Shown piece by piece: positions 52,080 to 60,732 of a DNA stretch of 64,000 nucleotides (position 1 is the stretch's first letter; the number at the start of each line of letters is the position of its first letter). Both the position numbers and the translations under genes were made by a program. The DNA is taken from contig CAJFUK010000049.1 in the NCBI GenBank assembly GCA_904420125.1, positions 49,469 through 113,468 of the forward strand, given 5' to 3'. The DNA is from Candidatus Falkowella caecavicola (GTDB lineage: Bacteria; Bacillota; Clostridia; Oscillospirales; Ruminococcaceae). The notes beneath the pieces are model-generated. The model ran no database searches. It saw nothing but the letters and a program-made list of their open reading frames with translations, and was not told the origin of the DNA.

Positions 52080-52165
52080 TTGCAACGTGGTGATTTATCC
52101 TATAACCACCGCGGTATCTTTCCCGCCAGTACGGTTTGGCTGGCATGCGGACAAGTTGTTTTTTT
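52080..52165. repeat. ~85-bp intergenic repeat, copy B
   Basis: Same orientation as copy A at 50685-50770. On the minus strand it lies directly after the stop of the XRE-aminotransferase gene and before its terminator hairpin. CGTGGT and ACCACCG within it can pair, so it may be a structured RNA element. Confidence 0.85.
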
Positions 52166-52168
52166 CCC

Positions 52169-53665
52169 TTATTGATGATAATAGCTTAAGAAGTCTGCAA
52201 TCTTTTCCACCGATTCTTTTAAAACCTGGATGCGGGGCAGATATACTACCCGGAAATGGTCCGGCTGTTTCCAATTAAATCCGCCGCCGTGTATCAGCAA
52301 AATTTTCTTGTCCCTTAATAAGTCCAATGCAAACTGTTCATCGTTGGTAATATTGAATTTTTTGACGTCCAACTTTGGAAACATATAAAAGGCTGCCTTA
52401 GGTTTGATACAGCTAACGCCGGGAATGTCTGTTAAAGCCTTGTAGACATACTCCCTCTGTTCATAGATTCTTCCTCCCGGCACCAGATAATCATTGACAC
52501 TTTGATGGCCGCCCAAAGCCGTCTGGACGATAGACTGTGCAGGTACGTTCGAGCAAAGCCGCATATTCGAAAGCATTTTAATCCCTTCGATATAATCTTT
52601 CACAGCATCTTTATAACCGCTTAAAATCATCCATCCAATTCGGAATCCGGCAATCATGTGCGATTTGGACAGACCGCTATAGGTGACACAGAACAGATCC
52701 GGCGCCAGAGAAGCGATCGAGACATGCTCTTCTCCATCCATCACTAAACGATCGTATATTTCATCTGAAAATATGATTAACTGATGTTCTCTGGCAATGT
52801 CAACAATCTGCTGCAGAACCTCTTTGGGATACAAGGCTCCTGTAGGATTATTCGGATTGATAATAACGATGGCTTTGGTTCTGTCCGTGATTTTCTTTTT
52901 GATATCCTCCATGTCCGGATACCATTCAGCCTGTTCGTCACAAACATAATGAACAACCTTGCCTCCAGCAAGGGTAGCACAGGCAGTCCACAGCGGGTAA
53001 TCCGGGGAAGGAATCAGAATTTCATCCCCATCATCCAGCAGCGCTGACAAACACAAATTAATCAATTCGCTGACGCCGTTGCCCGTATAAATATCGTCAA
53101 TCGAAACATTGGGGATTTTTTTCAGCTGCGCATACTGCATGATGGCCTTTCTTGCGGAGAAGAGACCCTGTGCCGGGGAATACCCCTCGCATTCCGTCAG
53201 CTGCCGGCGCATATCATAAATCACCTCGTCCGGCGTATGAAAACCAAACGGTGCAGGATTGCCAATATTCAACTTTAATATTTGTGTTCCTGCTTCCTCC
53301 ATTTTTGTAGCTTCATCTACAACCGGGCCTCTGACGTCATATAAAACATGATCCAATTTTGACGATTTCTTAAACTCACGCATTTTTCTTCCTCCTAAAA
53401 CTTGAACTTCTTTCATTTTATCATCAGCCGGCATCTCGATGACCGGATCGTTTCCCCGCAGCCAATCTTCTTCTACCAGCAAGACTTCTGCCAAAAAATG
53501 AAGAATATCCGCTCGCGGAACCGTTTTTCCGCTGACATATTGGCTGACATGGCTCTTGCCAAGTTTGATTCCACGCGCAGATGCTATCCGGACTAAATCG
53601 ACCTGCTTCATCTTTTGCTGTGCCATCGCAAATTTAAGCCTTTCGGCAAAAGTCTCTCTGGCCAT
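52169..53665 (-). CDS. XRE-type HTH fused to an AlaA-like class I aminotransferase
   Basis: 498 aa. Residues ~1-72 are a Cro/C1-type HTH (FAERLKFAMAQQKMKQVDLVRIA...KSHVSQYVSGKTVPRADILHFLAEVL). After a short linker, residues ~95-498 are a PLP-dependent fold-type I aminotransferase like E. coli AlaA (glutamate-pyruvate). It has LNIGNPAPFGFHTPDEV, GYSPAQGLFSARKAI, IINPNNPTGALYP, SDEIYDRLVMDG and the PLP lysine in SGLSKSHMIAGFRIGW (about K334). AAGGAGG precedes ATG 53665. This is not the GntR-MocR layout. Four phased boxes over its promoter suggest autoregulation by the HTH. Confidence 0.9.
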   Translation of the reverse strand: MARETFAERLKFAMAQQKMKQVDLVRIASARGIKLGKSHVSQYVSGKTVPRADILHFLAEVLLVEEDWLRGNDPVIEMPADDKMKEVQVLGGRKMREFKKSSKLDHVLYDVRGPVVDEATKMEEAGTQILKLNIGNPAPFGFHTPDEVIYDMRRQLTECEGYSPAQGLFSARKAIMQYAQLKKIPNVSIDDIYTGNGVSELINLCLSALLDDGDEILIPSPDYPLWTACATLAGGKVVHYVCDEQAEWYPDMEDIKKKITDRTKAIVIINPNNPTGALYPKEVLQQIVDIAREHQLIIFSDEIYDRLVMDGEEHVSIASLAPDLFCVTYSGLSKSHMIAGFRIGWMILSGYKDAVKDYIEGIKMLSNMRLCSNVPAQSIVQTALGGHQSVNDYLVPGGRIYEQREYVYKALTDIPGVSCIKPKAAFYMFPKLDVKKFNITNDEQFALDLLRDKKILLIHGGGFNWKQPDHFRVVYLPRIQVLKESVEKIADFLSYYHQ

Positions 53666-53682
53666 AACCTGTTCCTCCTTAA

Positions 53683-53775
53683 AAGTTCAATTTCAATAAA
53701 TAGAGTATAACATAAGATATCTGGAAGTTCAATAGAAAAATTAAAAGTTCAATATAAAATTTAATAAAGTTCAAT
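53683..53775 (-). promoter_or_regulatory. Promoter and four-box operator of the XRE-aminotransferase gene
   Basis: The minus-strand promoter is TTGAAC (53727-53732), 17 bp, TATACT (53704-53709) with a TGT extension. The 9-mer ATTGAACTT occurs four times on the minus strand (53683-53691, 53725-53733, 53745-53753, 53767-53775). Start-to-start distances are 42, 20 and 22 bp, close to multiples of two helical turns. One box contains the -35. Confidence 0.75.
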
Positions 53776-53868
53776 TTCGATCCAGCGCCCATAGGTCGGT
53801 TTTGTGAAAACAACCACCGACTGTGTGTGGAGCGGAAGAAGCTTTAGCGAAGGGAAAAAACAAAAAAG

Positions 53869-53930
53869 TCCTGTTGGTGAACAATAGACTTGCGGTTGCC
53901 AGACCGCAAGTCTATTGTTCACCAACAGGA
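53869..53930. repeat. 28-bp perfect inverted repeat upstream of the second IS200 relic
   Basis: Arms 53869-53896 and 53903-53930 match exactly around TGCCAG. It is followed by two imperfect copies of GAGGACAT..AAATGAATG (about 53930-53969). It may be the left-end terminator hairpin of the adjacent IS200-type element. Confidence 0.8.
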
Positions 53931-53962
53931 GGACATTTAAATGAATGCTAGAGGACATGCAA

Positions 53963-54622
53963 ATGAATGACATTAGAAGTTTAAGCCCATACGACATGGA
54001 AATACAAATACAAATATTACATAGTATTTGCATAGTACTTGCATCAAAGCATAGAGGAAAAATATTTTAAGGAGAAAAGAGAGAGGAGAGAAGAGACAGG
54101 AAAAATATTCAGAGAAGAGTGGGGATGGAGAGGAGTAAAAATAATAGAAGCAGAGATCAGTCTGGACCACATACATATGTTGGAGGAAATACCACCACCA
54201 TTGAGGGCAAATCCAACGTCGGATTTCACGGACAATGCATCAAAAATGAGAGTATCAGGTTTGAAGGGATTTCTGAAAGGAAAAAGCAGTTTGATCATCC
54301 AGGAAGGACAAGCAAACTTGAAATACAAGCCTGGAAATGATTACTTGTGACAGGGAGAGCATGAACGAGATGGCCGGCAGCAGGATGCCCTTATCGCCAG
54401 TATTGTAATCGATGTTTTTTGTGTAGTTTGTGTAGAGGGTATGATGCAGATACATCAGGTAAAAGCACCAAAAAGGTCGCTGAGTACAACAAAAATCAAT
54501 GGGAAGAAGACAAGCTGCAGGAACCAATAAGTTTTAGAGAATACGAAGACCCTTTCAAGGGGGGCAAGAAACAAACCATTGAAGTGTCAGACCGTATCAG
54601 CCATTGCAATGGCTGCCAGTAA
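53963..54622 (+). pseudogene. IS200/IS605-family transposase TnpA, decayed (second copy)
   Basis: Broken frames recall TnpA: MNDIRSLS, TTWKYKYKYYIVFA, then GVKIIEAEISLDHIHMLEEIPPPL (HUH motif as HIH), LKGFLKGKSSLIIQEGQANLKYKPGND, and a last part ADTSGKSTKKVAEYNKNQWEEDK...EYEDPFKGG. Stops and frameshifts separate the parts. It belongs to a different subgroup from the relic at 36.8 kb and is better preserved, but it is not functional. Confidence 0.82.
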
Positions 54623-54644
54623 CAGCGGGTTATACCCGCATCAG

Positions 54645-54674
54645 AAAAACCGCCGGCTTAGCCGGCGGTTTTTT
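54645..54674. terminator. Bidirectional terminator between IS200 relic and CNNM gene
   Basis: AAAAACCGCCGGC-TTA-GCCGGCGGTTTTTT. It ends the CBS transporter gene on the minus strand. A second hairpin GCGGG-TTATA-CCCGC precedes it (54625-54639). Confidence 0.9.
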
Positions 54675-54711
54675 ACTGTTTTTTCTCAGATATATACAAA
54701 ACATTGTAATT

Positions 54712-56160
54712 TTATTTGTTGTGTTTTTGATCCGCATCCGTTTCCGTGGGCGCCGGAGGCTCTTCCGGTGCCAGGATAACTGCACGGATCCGTTCAATAT
54801 GCCGTTCTTCTACTAATAAAACGGTAAATTCTATATTCTGATACCGGATAACCGGATTTTCTTTTTCATCCGGAATCCGGCCCAGAAGATCTGTAATCAA
54901 TCCGCCCAGCGTATCGTAATCCCGCAGACTGTCGTCTTCTTCCATATCCAGATGCAGTATTTTAAATACATCCTCCAGATAGGCAGAGCCGGCGATCGAG
55001 TAGGTATTTTCGTTGATCTGGATAATATCTTCCTGCTCATCGTCATACTCATCCTGAATATTGCCCACGATGGTTTCCAACAGGTCTTCCATCGTGATAA
55101 TACCGGCTGTGCCGCCGTATTCGTCAATTACCACGGCCAGATGGGTTTTCTGGGACGTGAATTCCTTGAACAGTTCCCGGCAGCGCGCGGTTTCCGGCAC
55201 ATAGGGAACGGATCGGATAAAATGCGCAATTTTAAAGTCGTTGGTCCCCGCCGTGCCTACCAGGCAGAGCAGGTCCTTAACATAAATCACGCCGACAATA
55301 TTGTCAATACTGTCCGAATAAACAGGAATCCGTGAAAAGCCCTCGTTAATAGCCAGATAGATGATATCGCTAATTTTATCATGCTCGCTGACTGCAACCA
55401 GATCTACCCGATGAGTCATGATGTCTCCGGCGGTCCGGTCATCAAATTCAAAGATATTGTTGATCATGTCGCGCTGGCTTTCTTCAATAATGCCGGTTTC
55501 ATTGCCGACATCGACCAGCATCCGGATGTCTTCTTCTGTGACACTTCCTTCAATTTCTTTCAGGTCAATACCGAACAGCCTGGAAAACAGTCCCGTCGTC
55601 CCGCGGACCAGCCAGACCGCCGGCAGGAACACGCCTTTTAAAATCCACAAAAGGCGTACGAGAGAAAAAGCGATCCCTTCCGGGTGCGCATCTGCCAGAT
55701 TCTTGGGCAGATGCTGACCAAAAACCAGAATAATATATCCGCAAAGAAAGATACCGATCAGTACCGTCAATGTGGGAATTAACCAATCCGGCAGATGCAA
55801 CAGGACAGCCTTCTGCGATAACAGGGAAATAATCGTAGACGCCCATGCATGCGTAAAACAGAAACATGCCGCAAAAGCGCAAAGACTGATTTCTACAGAA
55901 GAAGAAAATTTAAAACAGGAAGGGCGTTCCAGCATTCGCAAAATTAACTGCGCCTTTTTCTGCTTTCTTTCATCGGCAGATTCTGCATATTTTTTCAGCT
56001 TATTATCATTCAGAGATATCAACGCGGCTTCCCCCGCTGTAAATAAAGCTGTCAGCAAAAGGAAAATAAAAAAAAGAATGACAGAAATCAAACTGTCCGG
56101 ATCCGCTCCGGCAGAAATGCTATAAAGCGGAGGATCTAAGCCAGGCCCGGATGTCTCCAT
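54712..56160 (-). CDS. CNNM/CBS-domain hemolysin-family transporter (CorC/HlyC type)
   Basis: 482 aa. Four membrane helices of the CNNM (DUF21) domain occupy about 22-200 (GEAALISLND, then GQHLPKNLADAHPE, where the family usually has GEIxPK). They are followed by two CBS domains (about 245-370, DIMTHRVDLVAVSEHDKISDIIYLAINEGFSRIPVYSDSIDNIVGVIYVKDLL) and a C-terminal CorC_HlyC domain (about 385-465). Homologues export Mg2+ or Co2+, so a role in cation homeostasis is likely. AAAGGAGCACGATC precedes the start. Confidence 0.92.
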   Translation of the reverse strand: METSGPGLDPPLYSISAGADPDSLISVILFFIFLLLTALFTAGEAALISLNDNKLKKYAESADERKQKKAQLILRMLERPSCFKFSSSVEISLCAFAACFCFTHAWASTIISLLSQKAVLLHLPDWLIPTLTVLIGIFLCGYIILVFGQHLPKNLADAHPEGIAFSLVRLLWILKGVFLPAVWLVRGTTGLFSRLFGIDLKEIEGSVTEEDIRMLVDVGNETGIIEESQRDMINNIFEFDDRTAGDIMTHRVDLVAVSEHDKISDIIYLAINEGFSRIPVYSDSIDNIVGVIYVKDLLCLVGTAGTNDFKIAHFIRSVPYVPETARCRELFKEFTSQKTHLAVVIDEYGGTAGIITMEDLLETIVGNIQDEYDDEQEDIIQINENTYSIAGSAYLEDVFKILHLDMEEDDSLRDYDTLGGLITDLLGRIPDEKENPVIRYQNIEFTVLLVEERHIERIRAVILAPEEPPAPTETDADQKHNK

Positions 56161-56627
56161 GATCGTGCTCCTTTCTCTATTAAGAAACCGTTTTATTTAC
56201 GCTATCATACTACCAATAATATTGATAATCTGCCCTGCTTGCCGATACCGGATATAGACAAATGCGGCAGTCTATCTTTATGGTATGAATTATACAACTA
56301 TCATAATCGGATCCGGCTGTTTTGTCAATCGGCAACCGGAATTTTCTCCGTTATTTTCCAAGAGGAAGCAACATTGCCATTGATTCGGGATATTTTTTTG
56401 GATTTGTTGCATGTTTTGTATTTACAAACGGGAAAAAAGGTGGTAGAATTTAAAAGGTTACAGCCATAAGGAAGCCCGGAATCAGGACAGGCAGTATCGC
56501 CCGGTCTGGTGACAGGCTTAAAGGCGCGTGGGTATCAGGTTGCTGCGCCTGTTTTACAACCAGGTTTATTCCGAAAAACACTTATGGCAGAAATGTTGAC
56601 ACACAAATCAAGAGGAGGATCATTCAC
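56161..56627. other. Divergent promoter region of CNNM and PFOR genes
   Basis: 467 bp. The PFOR promoter is at 56421. The CNNM-side promoter is not clear; TATGAT about 56205-56210 on the minus strand is the best -10. No ORF of substance was found, and no Rex-type operator was recognised. Confidence 0.45.
56421..56449 (+). promoter_or_regulatory. Promoter of the PFOR gene
   Basis: TTTACA (56421-56426), 17 bp, TAGAAT (56444-56449). The leader is ~170 nt. Confidence 0.75.
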
Positions 56628-59600
56628 ATGTCTAGAAAAATGAAGACAATGGATGGCAACAACGCGGCAGCTCATGTCTCGTATGCGTTTACCGATGTTG
56701 CCGCGATCTACCCGATCACCCCTTCGTCTACAATGGCGGAAGTCGTGGACAAATGGGCGGTTGCAGGGCAGAAAAATATTTTCGGTCAGACCGTAAAGGT
56801 CGTGGAAATGCAGTCTGAGGCAGGCGCTGCAGGCGCAGTACACGGTTCTTTGACCGCTGGCGCTTTAACGACAACCTTTACCGCTTCTCAGGGACTGCTC
56901 CTGATGATTCCAAATATGTATAAGATCGCAGGCGAACTGCTGCCAGGCGTAATCAATGTCTCCGCGCGTGCGCTCGCAAGCCATGCGCTGTCCATTTTTG
57001 GCGATCATTCCGACGTCTATGCCTGCCGTCAGACCGGTTTTGCCATGCTGGCGACTTCCAGCGTTCAGGAAGTTATGGACCTGGCGCCGGTAGCTCACCT
57101 GGCTGCCATCAAAGGCCGGGTTCCGTTCATCCATTTCTTTGATGGATTCCGCACATCCCATGAAATCCAGAAAATTGCTGTCTGGGATTACAAGGATCTG
57201 GCAGATATGCTGGATATGGACGCTGTCAACGCTTTCCGCAAACGCGCTTTGAATCCGGAACATCCGGTTCTCCGGGGTTCTGCACAGAACCCGGATATCT
57301 TCTTCCAGGCGCGTGAAGCCTCCAACCCGTATTATCTGGCTGTTCCCGATATCGTGGAAGAATATATGAACCGCATCAATGAAAAAATCGGCACAGATTA
57401 TAAACTCTTTAACTATCATGGCGCACCGGATGCAGAACATGTCATTGTTGCAATGGGTTCTGTCTGCGACACCATTGAAGAGACTGTCGATTACCTGAAT
57501 CAGAACGGCGCAAAGGTCGGCCTGATTAAAGTTCGGCTGTACCGTCCGTTCAGCGTCAAGCATCTGCTGGCTGTACTGCCGGAAAGTGTTAAAAAGATTT
57601 CGGTTCTGGATCGTACAAAAGAGCCGGGCGCAATGGGCGAGCCGCTGTATCTGGATGTTGTTGCAGCACTCAAAGACACCAAATTTGCAGGTGTTGAGAT
57701 CGTTTCCGGACGTTATGGCCTTGGATCCAAAGACACAACACCTGGTCAGATCGCCGCTGTCTACAACAACACAGAAAAGAAACTCTTTACGATCGGTATC
57801 GAGGATGACGTCACCAACCTGTCCCTGAAATACGGCAAGCTGAACACAACCCCGGCAGGCACCATCTGCTGTAAATTCTGGGGTCTGGGCGCGGATGGAA
57901 CCGTTGGCGCAAACAAAAACTCGATTAAGATCATCGGCGACCATACCGATATGTATGCGCAGGCATACTTTGATTATGACTCCAAAAAATCCGGCGGTAT
58001 TACAGTTTCTCACCTGCGTTTCGGCAAATCCCCGATTAAATCCACCTATCTGGTGAGCGAGGCGGATTTTGTCGCATGCCACAATCCGTCTTATATCAAT
58101 AAATATGAGATGGTTCAGGATATTAAACCGGGCGGAACCTTCCTGCTGAACTGCGGATGGAATATGGAAGAAATTGAAAAGCATGTTCCTGCTGCAGTCA
58201 AACGTTATATTGCGCAGAACAATATCAAGTTCTATGTGATCGACGGTGTTTCCATTGCCAAAGAACTCGGCCTTGGCGGTCGTGTCAATACGATTCTGCA
58301 GTCTGCGTTCTTTAAACTGGCAAATATTATTCCGGCAGAAGATGCAATTAAATATATGAAAGACGCTGCAACCGCTTCTTACGGCAAGAAGGGCGAGAAC
58401 GTTGTCATGATGAACCATAACGCCATCGACCGCGGCGGTGCAGATGTCAGACAGATCGAGGTTCCGGCTTCCTGGGCCAACGCTTCTGACACAGCGGCTG
58501 CACAGACCGTTGTAGAAGGCGACGGCGCGCTGGAAACCTTTGTACGGGATATCCTGATGCCGGTTTCCGCGCAGAAGGGTAATCAGCTCCCTGTTTCTTC
58601 CTTTGTTGGACGGGAAGACGGTACGCTGCCCCAGGGTTCTGCAGCGTTTGAAAAACGCGGTATTGCCGTGGATGTACCGGAATGGAATCCAGAAAACTGT
58701 ATTCAGTGTAACTTCTGTTCCTATGTCTGCCCGCATGCAGTCATCCGCCCGATCGTGATGACTGATGAAGAAGCTGCGAAGGCACCCGCTTCTCAGAAAA
58801 CAGTAGCGATGACCGGAATGCCGGGATATCAGTTTGCAATGACGGTTTCTGTACTTGACTGTACGGGATGTGGTTCCTGTGCGAATGTATGTCCGGGCAA
58901 AAAGGGCAACAAGGCGCTGGTTATGAAAGCGCTGGACAGCCAGCTCGAGAAACAGGAAGGCTTTGCTTATGGTTATGGGTTGCCGGAAAAACCGGAAGTT
59001 CTGGAGAAGTTTAAAGATACAACCGTCAAGGGCAGCCAGTTTAAACAGCCGCTTCTTGAATTCAACGGCGCTTGTCCGGGTTGCGGTGAGACACCGTATG
59101 CCAAACTGGTGACACAGCTCTACGGTGACAGAATGTATATTGCCAATGCAACTGGTTGTTCTTCTATCTGGGGCGGTTCTGCACCTTCCACGCCGTACAC
59201 CACCAACAAGAAGGGCTTTGGACCGGCTTGGGCAAACTCCCTGTTTGAGGATAACGCAGAGTTTGGCTATGGTATGTATCTGGCACAGCAGACACTTCGC
59301 AATAGCCTGATTACAAAAGTAGAAGCTTTGAGAGAGAATGCAAAACCGGATGTACAGGCTGCGATTGATGAATATCTGGCCACCCTGCAGGATGGCAAAG
59401 AAAACCGGATCGCTGCAGATAAGATGATTGCTGCGCTGGAAGCCTGCGGCTGCGACGCGGCAAAGGAAATCCTGGAAAATAAGGAATTCCTCGCGAAGAA
59501 ATCCGTATGGATGTTCGGTGGCGACGGATGGGCATACGATATCGGTTTTGGTGGTCTGGATCATGTATTGGCTTCCGGTGAAGATGTCAATATTCTGGTA

Positions 59601-60158
59601 TTTGATACAGAAGTTTACTCCAATACAGGCGGACAGGCATCTAAAGCTACCCCGACCGGTGCGATTGCACAGTTTGCTGCCGGCGGTAAAGCAGTAAAGA
59701 AAAAAGATCTGGCAGCGATTGCTATGAGCTACGGCTATATTTATGTTGCACAGGTTGCACAGGGTGCGGATTATAACCAGTGTATTAAAGCAATGACAGA
59801 AGCTGAAAGCTATCATGGCCCGTCTATTGTGATTGCCTATGCACCATGTATTAACCATGGTATCAAGACAGGTATGGCAACTGCGCAGACAGAAGAAAAG
59901 AAAGCGGTTGCAGCTGGTTACTGGCATCTGTTCCGCTTTGATCCTCGCATGAAAGAACAGGGTAAGAATCCGTTCATGCTGGACAGCAAAGCACCGACCG
60001 AGGATTACCAGGCATTCCTGGATGGTGAAGTGCGTTATAATGCGCTGAAACGTCAGAATCCTGAGAGAGCAGCGCAGCTCTTTGAAAATGCGGCAAAGAA
60101 TGCTGCAGACAAATATGCTTACCTGCAGAAATACGGCAAGCTGTTTGACGTAGAATAG
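56628..60158 (+). CDS. nifJ: Pyruvate:ferredoxin (flavodoxin) oxidoreductase
   Basis: 1176-aa single-chain PFOR. It oxidises pyruvate to acetyl-CoA and CO2 with reduction of ferredoxin, the central step of anaerobic fermentation. Domain I (N-terminal, AYPITPSSTMAEVVDKWA) is followed by domain II (transketolase C-like, VIVAMGSVCDTIEETVDYLN), the gamma domain (GITVSHLRFGKSPIKSTYLV), two 4Fe-4S motifs near 690-755 (CIQCNFCSYVCPHA and CTGCGSCANVCPG), and the TPP-binding domain with CPGCGETPY, GDGWAYDIGFGGLDH and EVYSNTGGQ. AGGAGGATC precedes the start. Codon bias is strong, as for the cohesin/dockerin genes, implying high expression. Confidence 0.97.
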   Translation: MSRKMKTMDGNNAAAHVSYAFTDVAAIYPITPSSTMAEVVDKWAVAGQKNIFGQTVKVVEMQSEAGAAGAVHGSLTAGALTTTFTASQGLLLMIPNMYKIAGELLPGVINVSARALASHALSIFGDHSDVYACRQTGFAMLATSSVQEVMDLAPVAHLAAIKGRVPFIHFFDGFRTSHEIQKIAVWDYKDLADMLDMDAVNAFRKRALNPEHPVLRGSAQNPDIFFQAREASNPYYLAVPDIVEEYMNRINEKIGTDYKLFNYHGAPDAEHVIVAMGSVCDTIEETVDYLNQNGAKVGLIKVRLYRPFSVKHLLAVLPESVKKISVLDRTKEPGAMGEPLYLDVVAALKDTKFAGVEIVSGRYGLGSKDTTPGQIAAVYNNTEKKLFTIGIEDDVTNLSLKYGKLNTTPAGTICCKFWGLGADGTVGANKNSIKIIGDHTDMYAQAYFDYDSKKSGGITVSHLRFGKSPIKSTYLVSEADFVACHNPSYINKYEMVQDIKPGGTFLLNCGWNMEEIEKHVPAAVKRYIAQNNIKFYVIDGVSIAKELGLGGRVNTILQSAFFKLANIIPAEDAIKYMKDAATASYGKKGENVVMMNHNAIDRGGADVRQIEVPASWANASDTAAAQTVVEGDGALETFVRDILMPVSAQKGNQLPVSSFVGREDGTLPQGSAAFEKRGIAVDVPEWNPENCIQCNFCSYVCPHAVIRPIVMTDEEAAKAPASQKTVAMTGMPGYQFAMTVSVLDCTGCGSCANVCPGKKGNKALVMKALDSQLEKQEGFAYGYGLPEKPEVLEKFKDTTVKGSQFKQPLLEFNGACPGCGETPYAKLVTQLYGDRMYIANATGCSSIWGGSAPSTPYTTNKKGFGPAWANSLFEDNAEFGYGMYLAQQTLRNSLITKVEALRENAKPDVQAAIDEYLATLQDGKENRIAADKMIAALEACGCDAAKEILENKEFLAKKSVWMFGGDGWAYDIGFGGLDHVLASGEDVNILVFDTEVYSNTGGQASKATPTGAIAQFAAGGKAVKKKDLAAIAMSYGYIYVAQVAQGADYNQCIKAMTEAESYHGPSIVIAYAPCINHGIKTGMATAQTEEKKAVAAGYWHLFRFDPRMKEQGKNPFMLDSKAPTEDYQAFLDGEVRYNALKRQNPERAAQLFENAAKNAADKYAYLQKYGKLFDVE

Positions 60159-60206
60159 TTTGTTATCATGCAGTTTGCATGAAGAAGTATTTGCGTTGTA
60201 TTTACA

Positions 60207-60248
60207 GAAGATCCGGCAAGGGGAAGCCCCTCTTGCCGGATCTTTTTT
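60207..60248 (+). terminator. Terminator after PFOR
   Basis: AGATCCGGCAAGGGG-AAG-CCCCTCTTGCCGGATCT followed by six T residues. Confidence 0.95.
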
Positions 60249-60300
60249 GGTCAGGACAGTTACAGGGCACCAGATTCAGCCAGAAGTTTAAAAAATTCTA

Positions 60301-60329
60301 TTGACAAATAATGGTCGCCTATTTATAAT
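60301..60329 (+). promoter_or_regulatory. Consensus promoter of the valS T-box
   Basis: TTGACA (60301-60306), 17 bp, TATAAT (60324-60329): a perfect sigma-A promoter. Confidence 0.95.
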
Positions 60330-60335
60330 AAGTTT

Positions 60336-60635
60336 AAACGAATACATGCAAAAAGCGTTGACGAGGAGGAGTACGCATTTACCCAATGCGCAGAGAGAAG
60401 ATGGCTGGTGTAAATCTTCATGAGGGAAATGCGGAAGTAGCCTTTGAGCTGTGGGCTGAACAGAGTCATCTCAGTAGGTTGCACCGGAGTTTTCTACCGT
60501 TAAAAGGAAAGCGGTATCGGATATTTCTGATGAATATATCCCGTACCGGCAGAGCGCAGGAATGATCCTGAATTTAGGTGGTACCGCGGACACGTACAGC
60601 CCGTCCTAAGCAATTCGCTTAGGACGGGCTTTTTG
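60336..60635 (+). promoter_or_regulatory. T-box leader controlling valS
   Basis: The conserved T-box TTTAGGTGGTACCGCGG is near 60574-60590. A GUA codon stands in the expected specifier position (GCGGAAGTAGCC near 60430), consistent with valine. The terminator GCCCGTCCTAAGC-AATTC-GCTTAGGACGGGC (60599-60629) with a T5 run competes with the antiterminator. Uncharged tRNA-Val should switch on the downstream synthetase. Confidence 0.92.
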
Positions 60636-60732
60636 TGATGTGTTCGTTTGTCATCAAGGAGAATATCTGATCTGTTTTGAAGGCCTGTGATCAGAATATT
60701 CGGTTTCATTCTTTATATAAGGAGGATTTTCT

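Larger units (their letters stand above)
51625..52168. other. Intergenic region with element relic and repeat copy B
   Basis: 544 bp without a supported gene. Contains a perfect 14-bp hairpin AGAGAGCGAAAGCA (51815-51847, loop ACGAA), an integrase-end-like motif GCACCATTTGGGCACCA (51906-51922), a terminator hairpin (52044-52075) and repeat copy B. Confidence 0.5.

Noticed and set aside
56865..59927. 1020-codon open frame antisense to the PFOR gene
   Set aside because: It mirrors the PFOR reading frame, whose biased codon use removes stops on the opposite strand. No family match, no ribosome-binding site, and composition typical of a codon-bias shadow.
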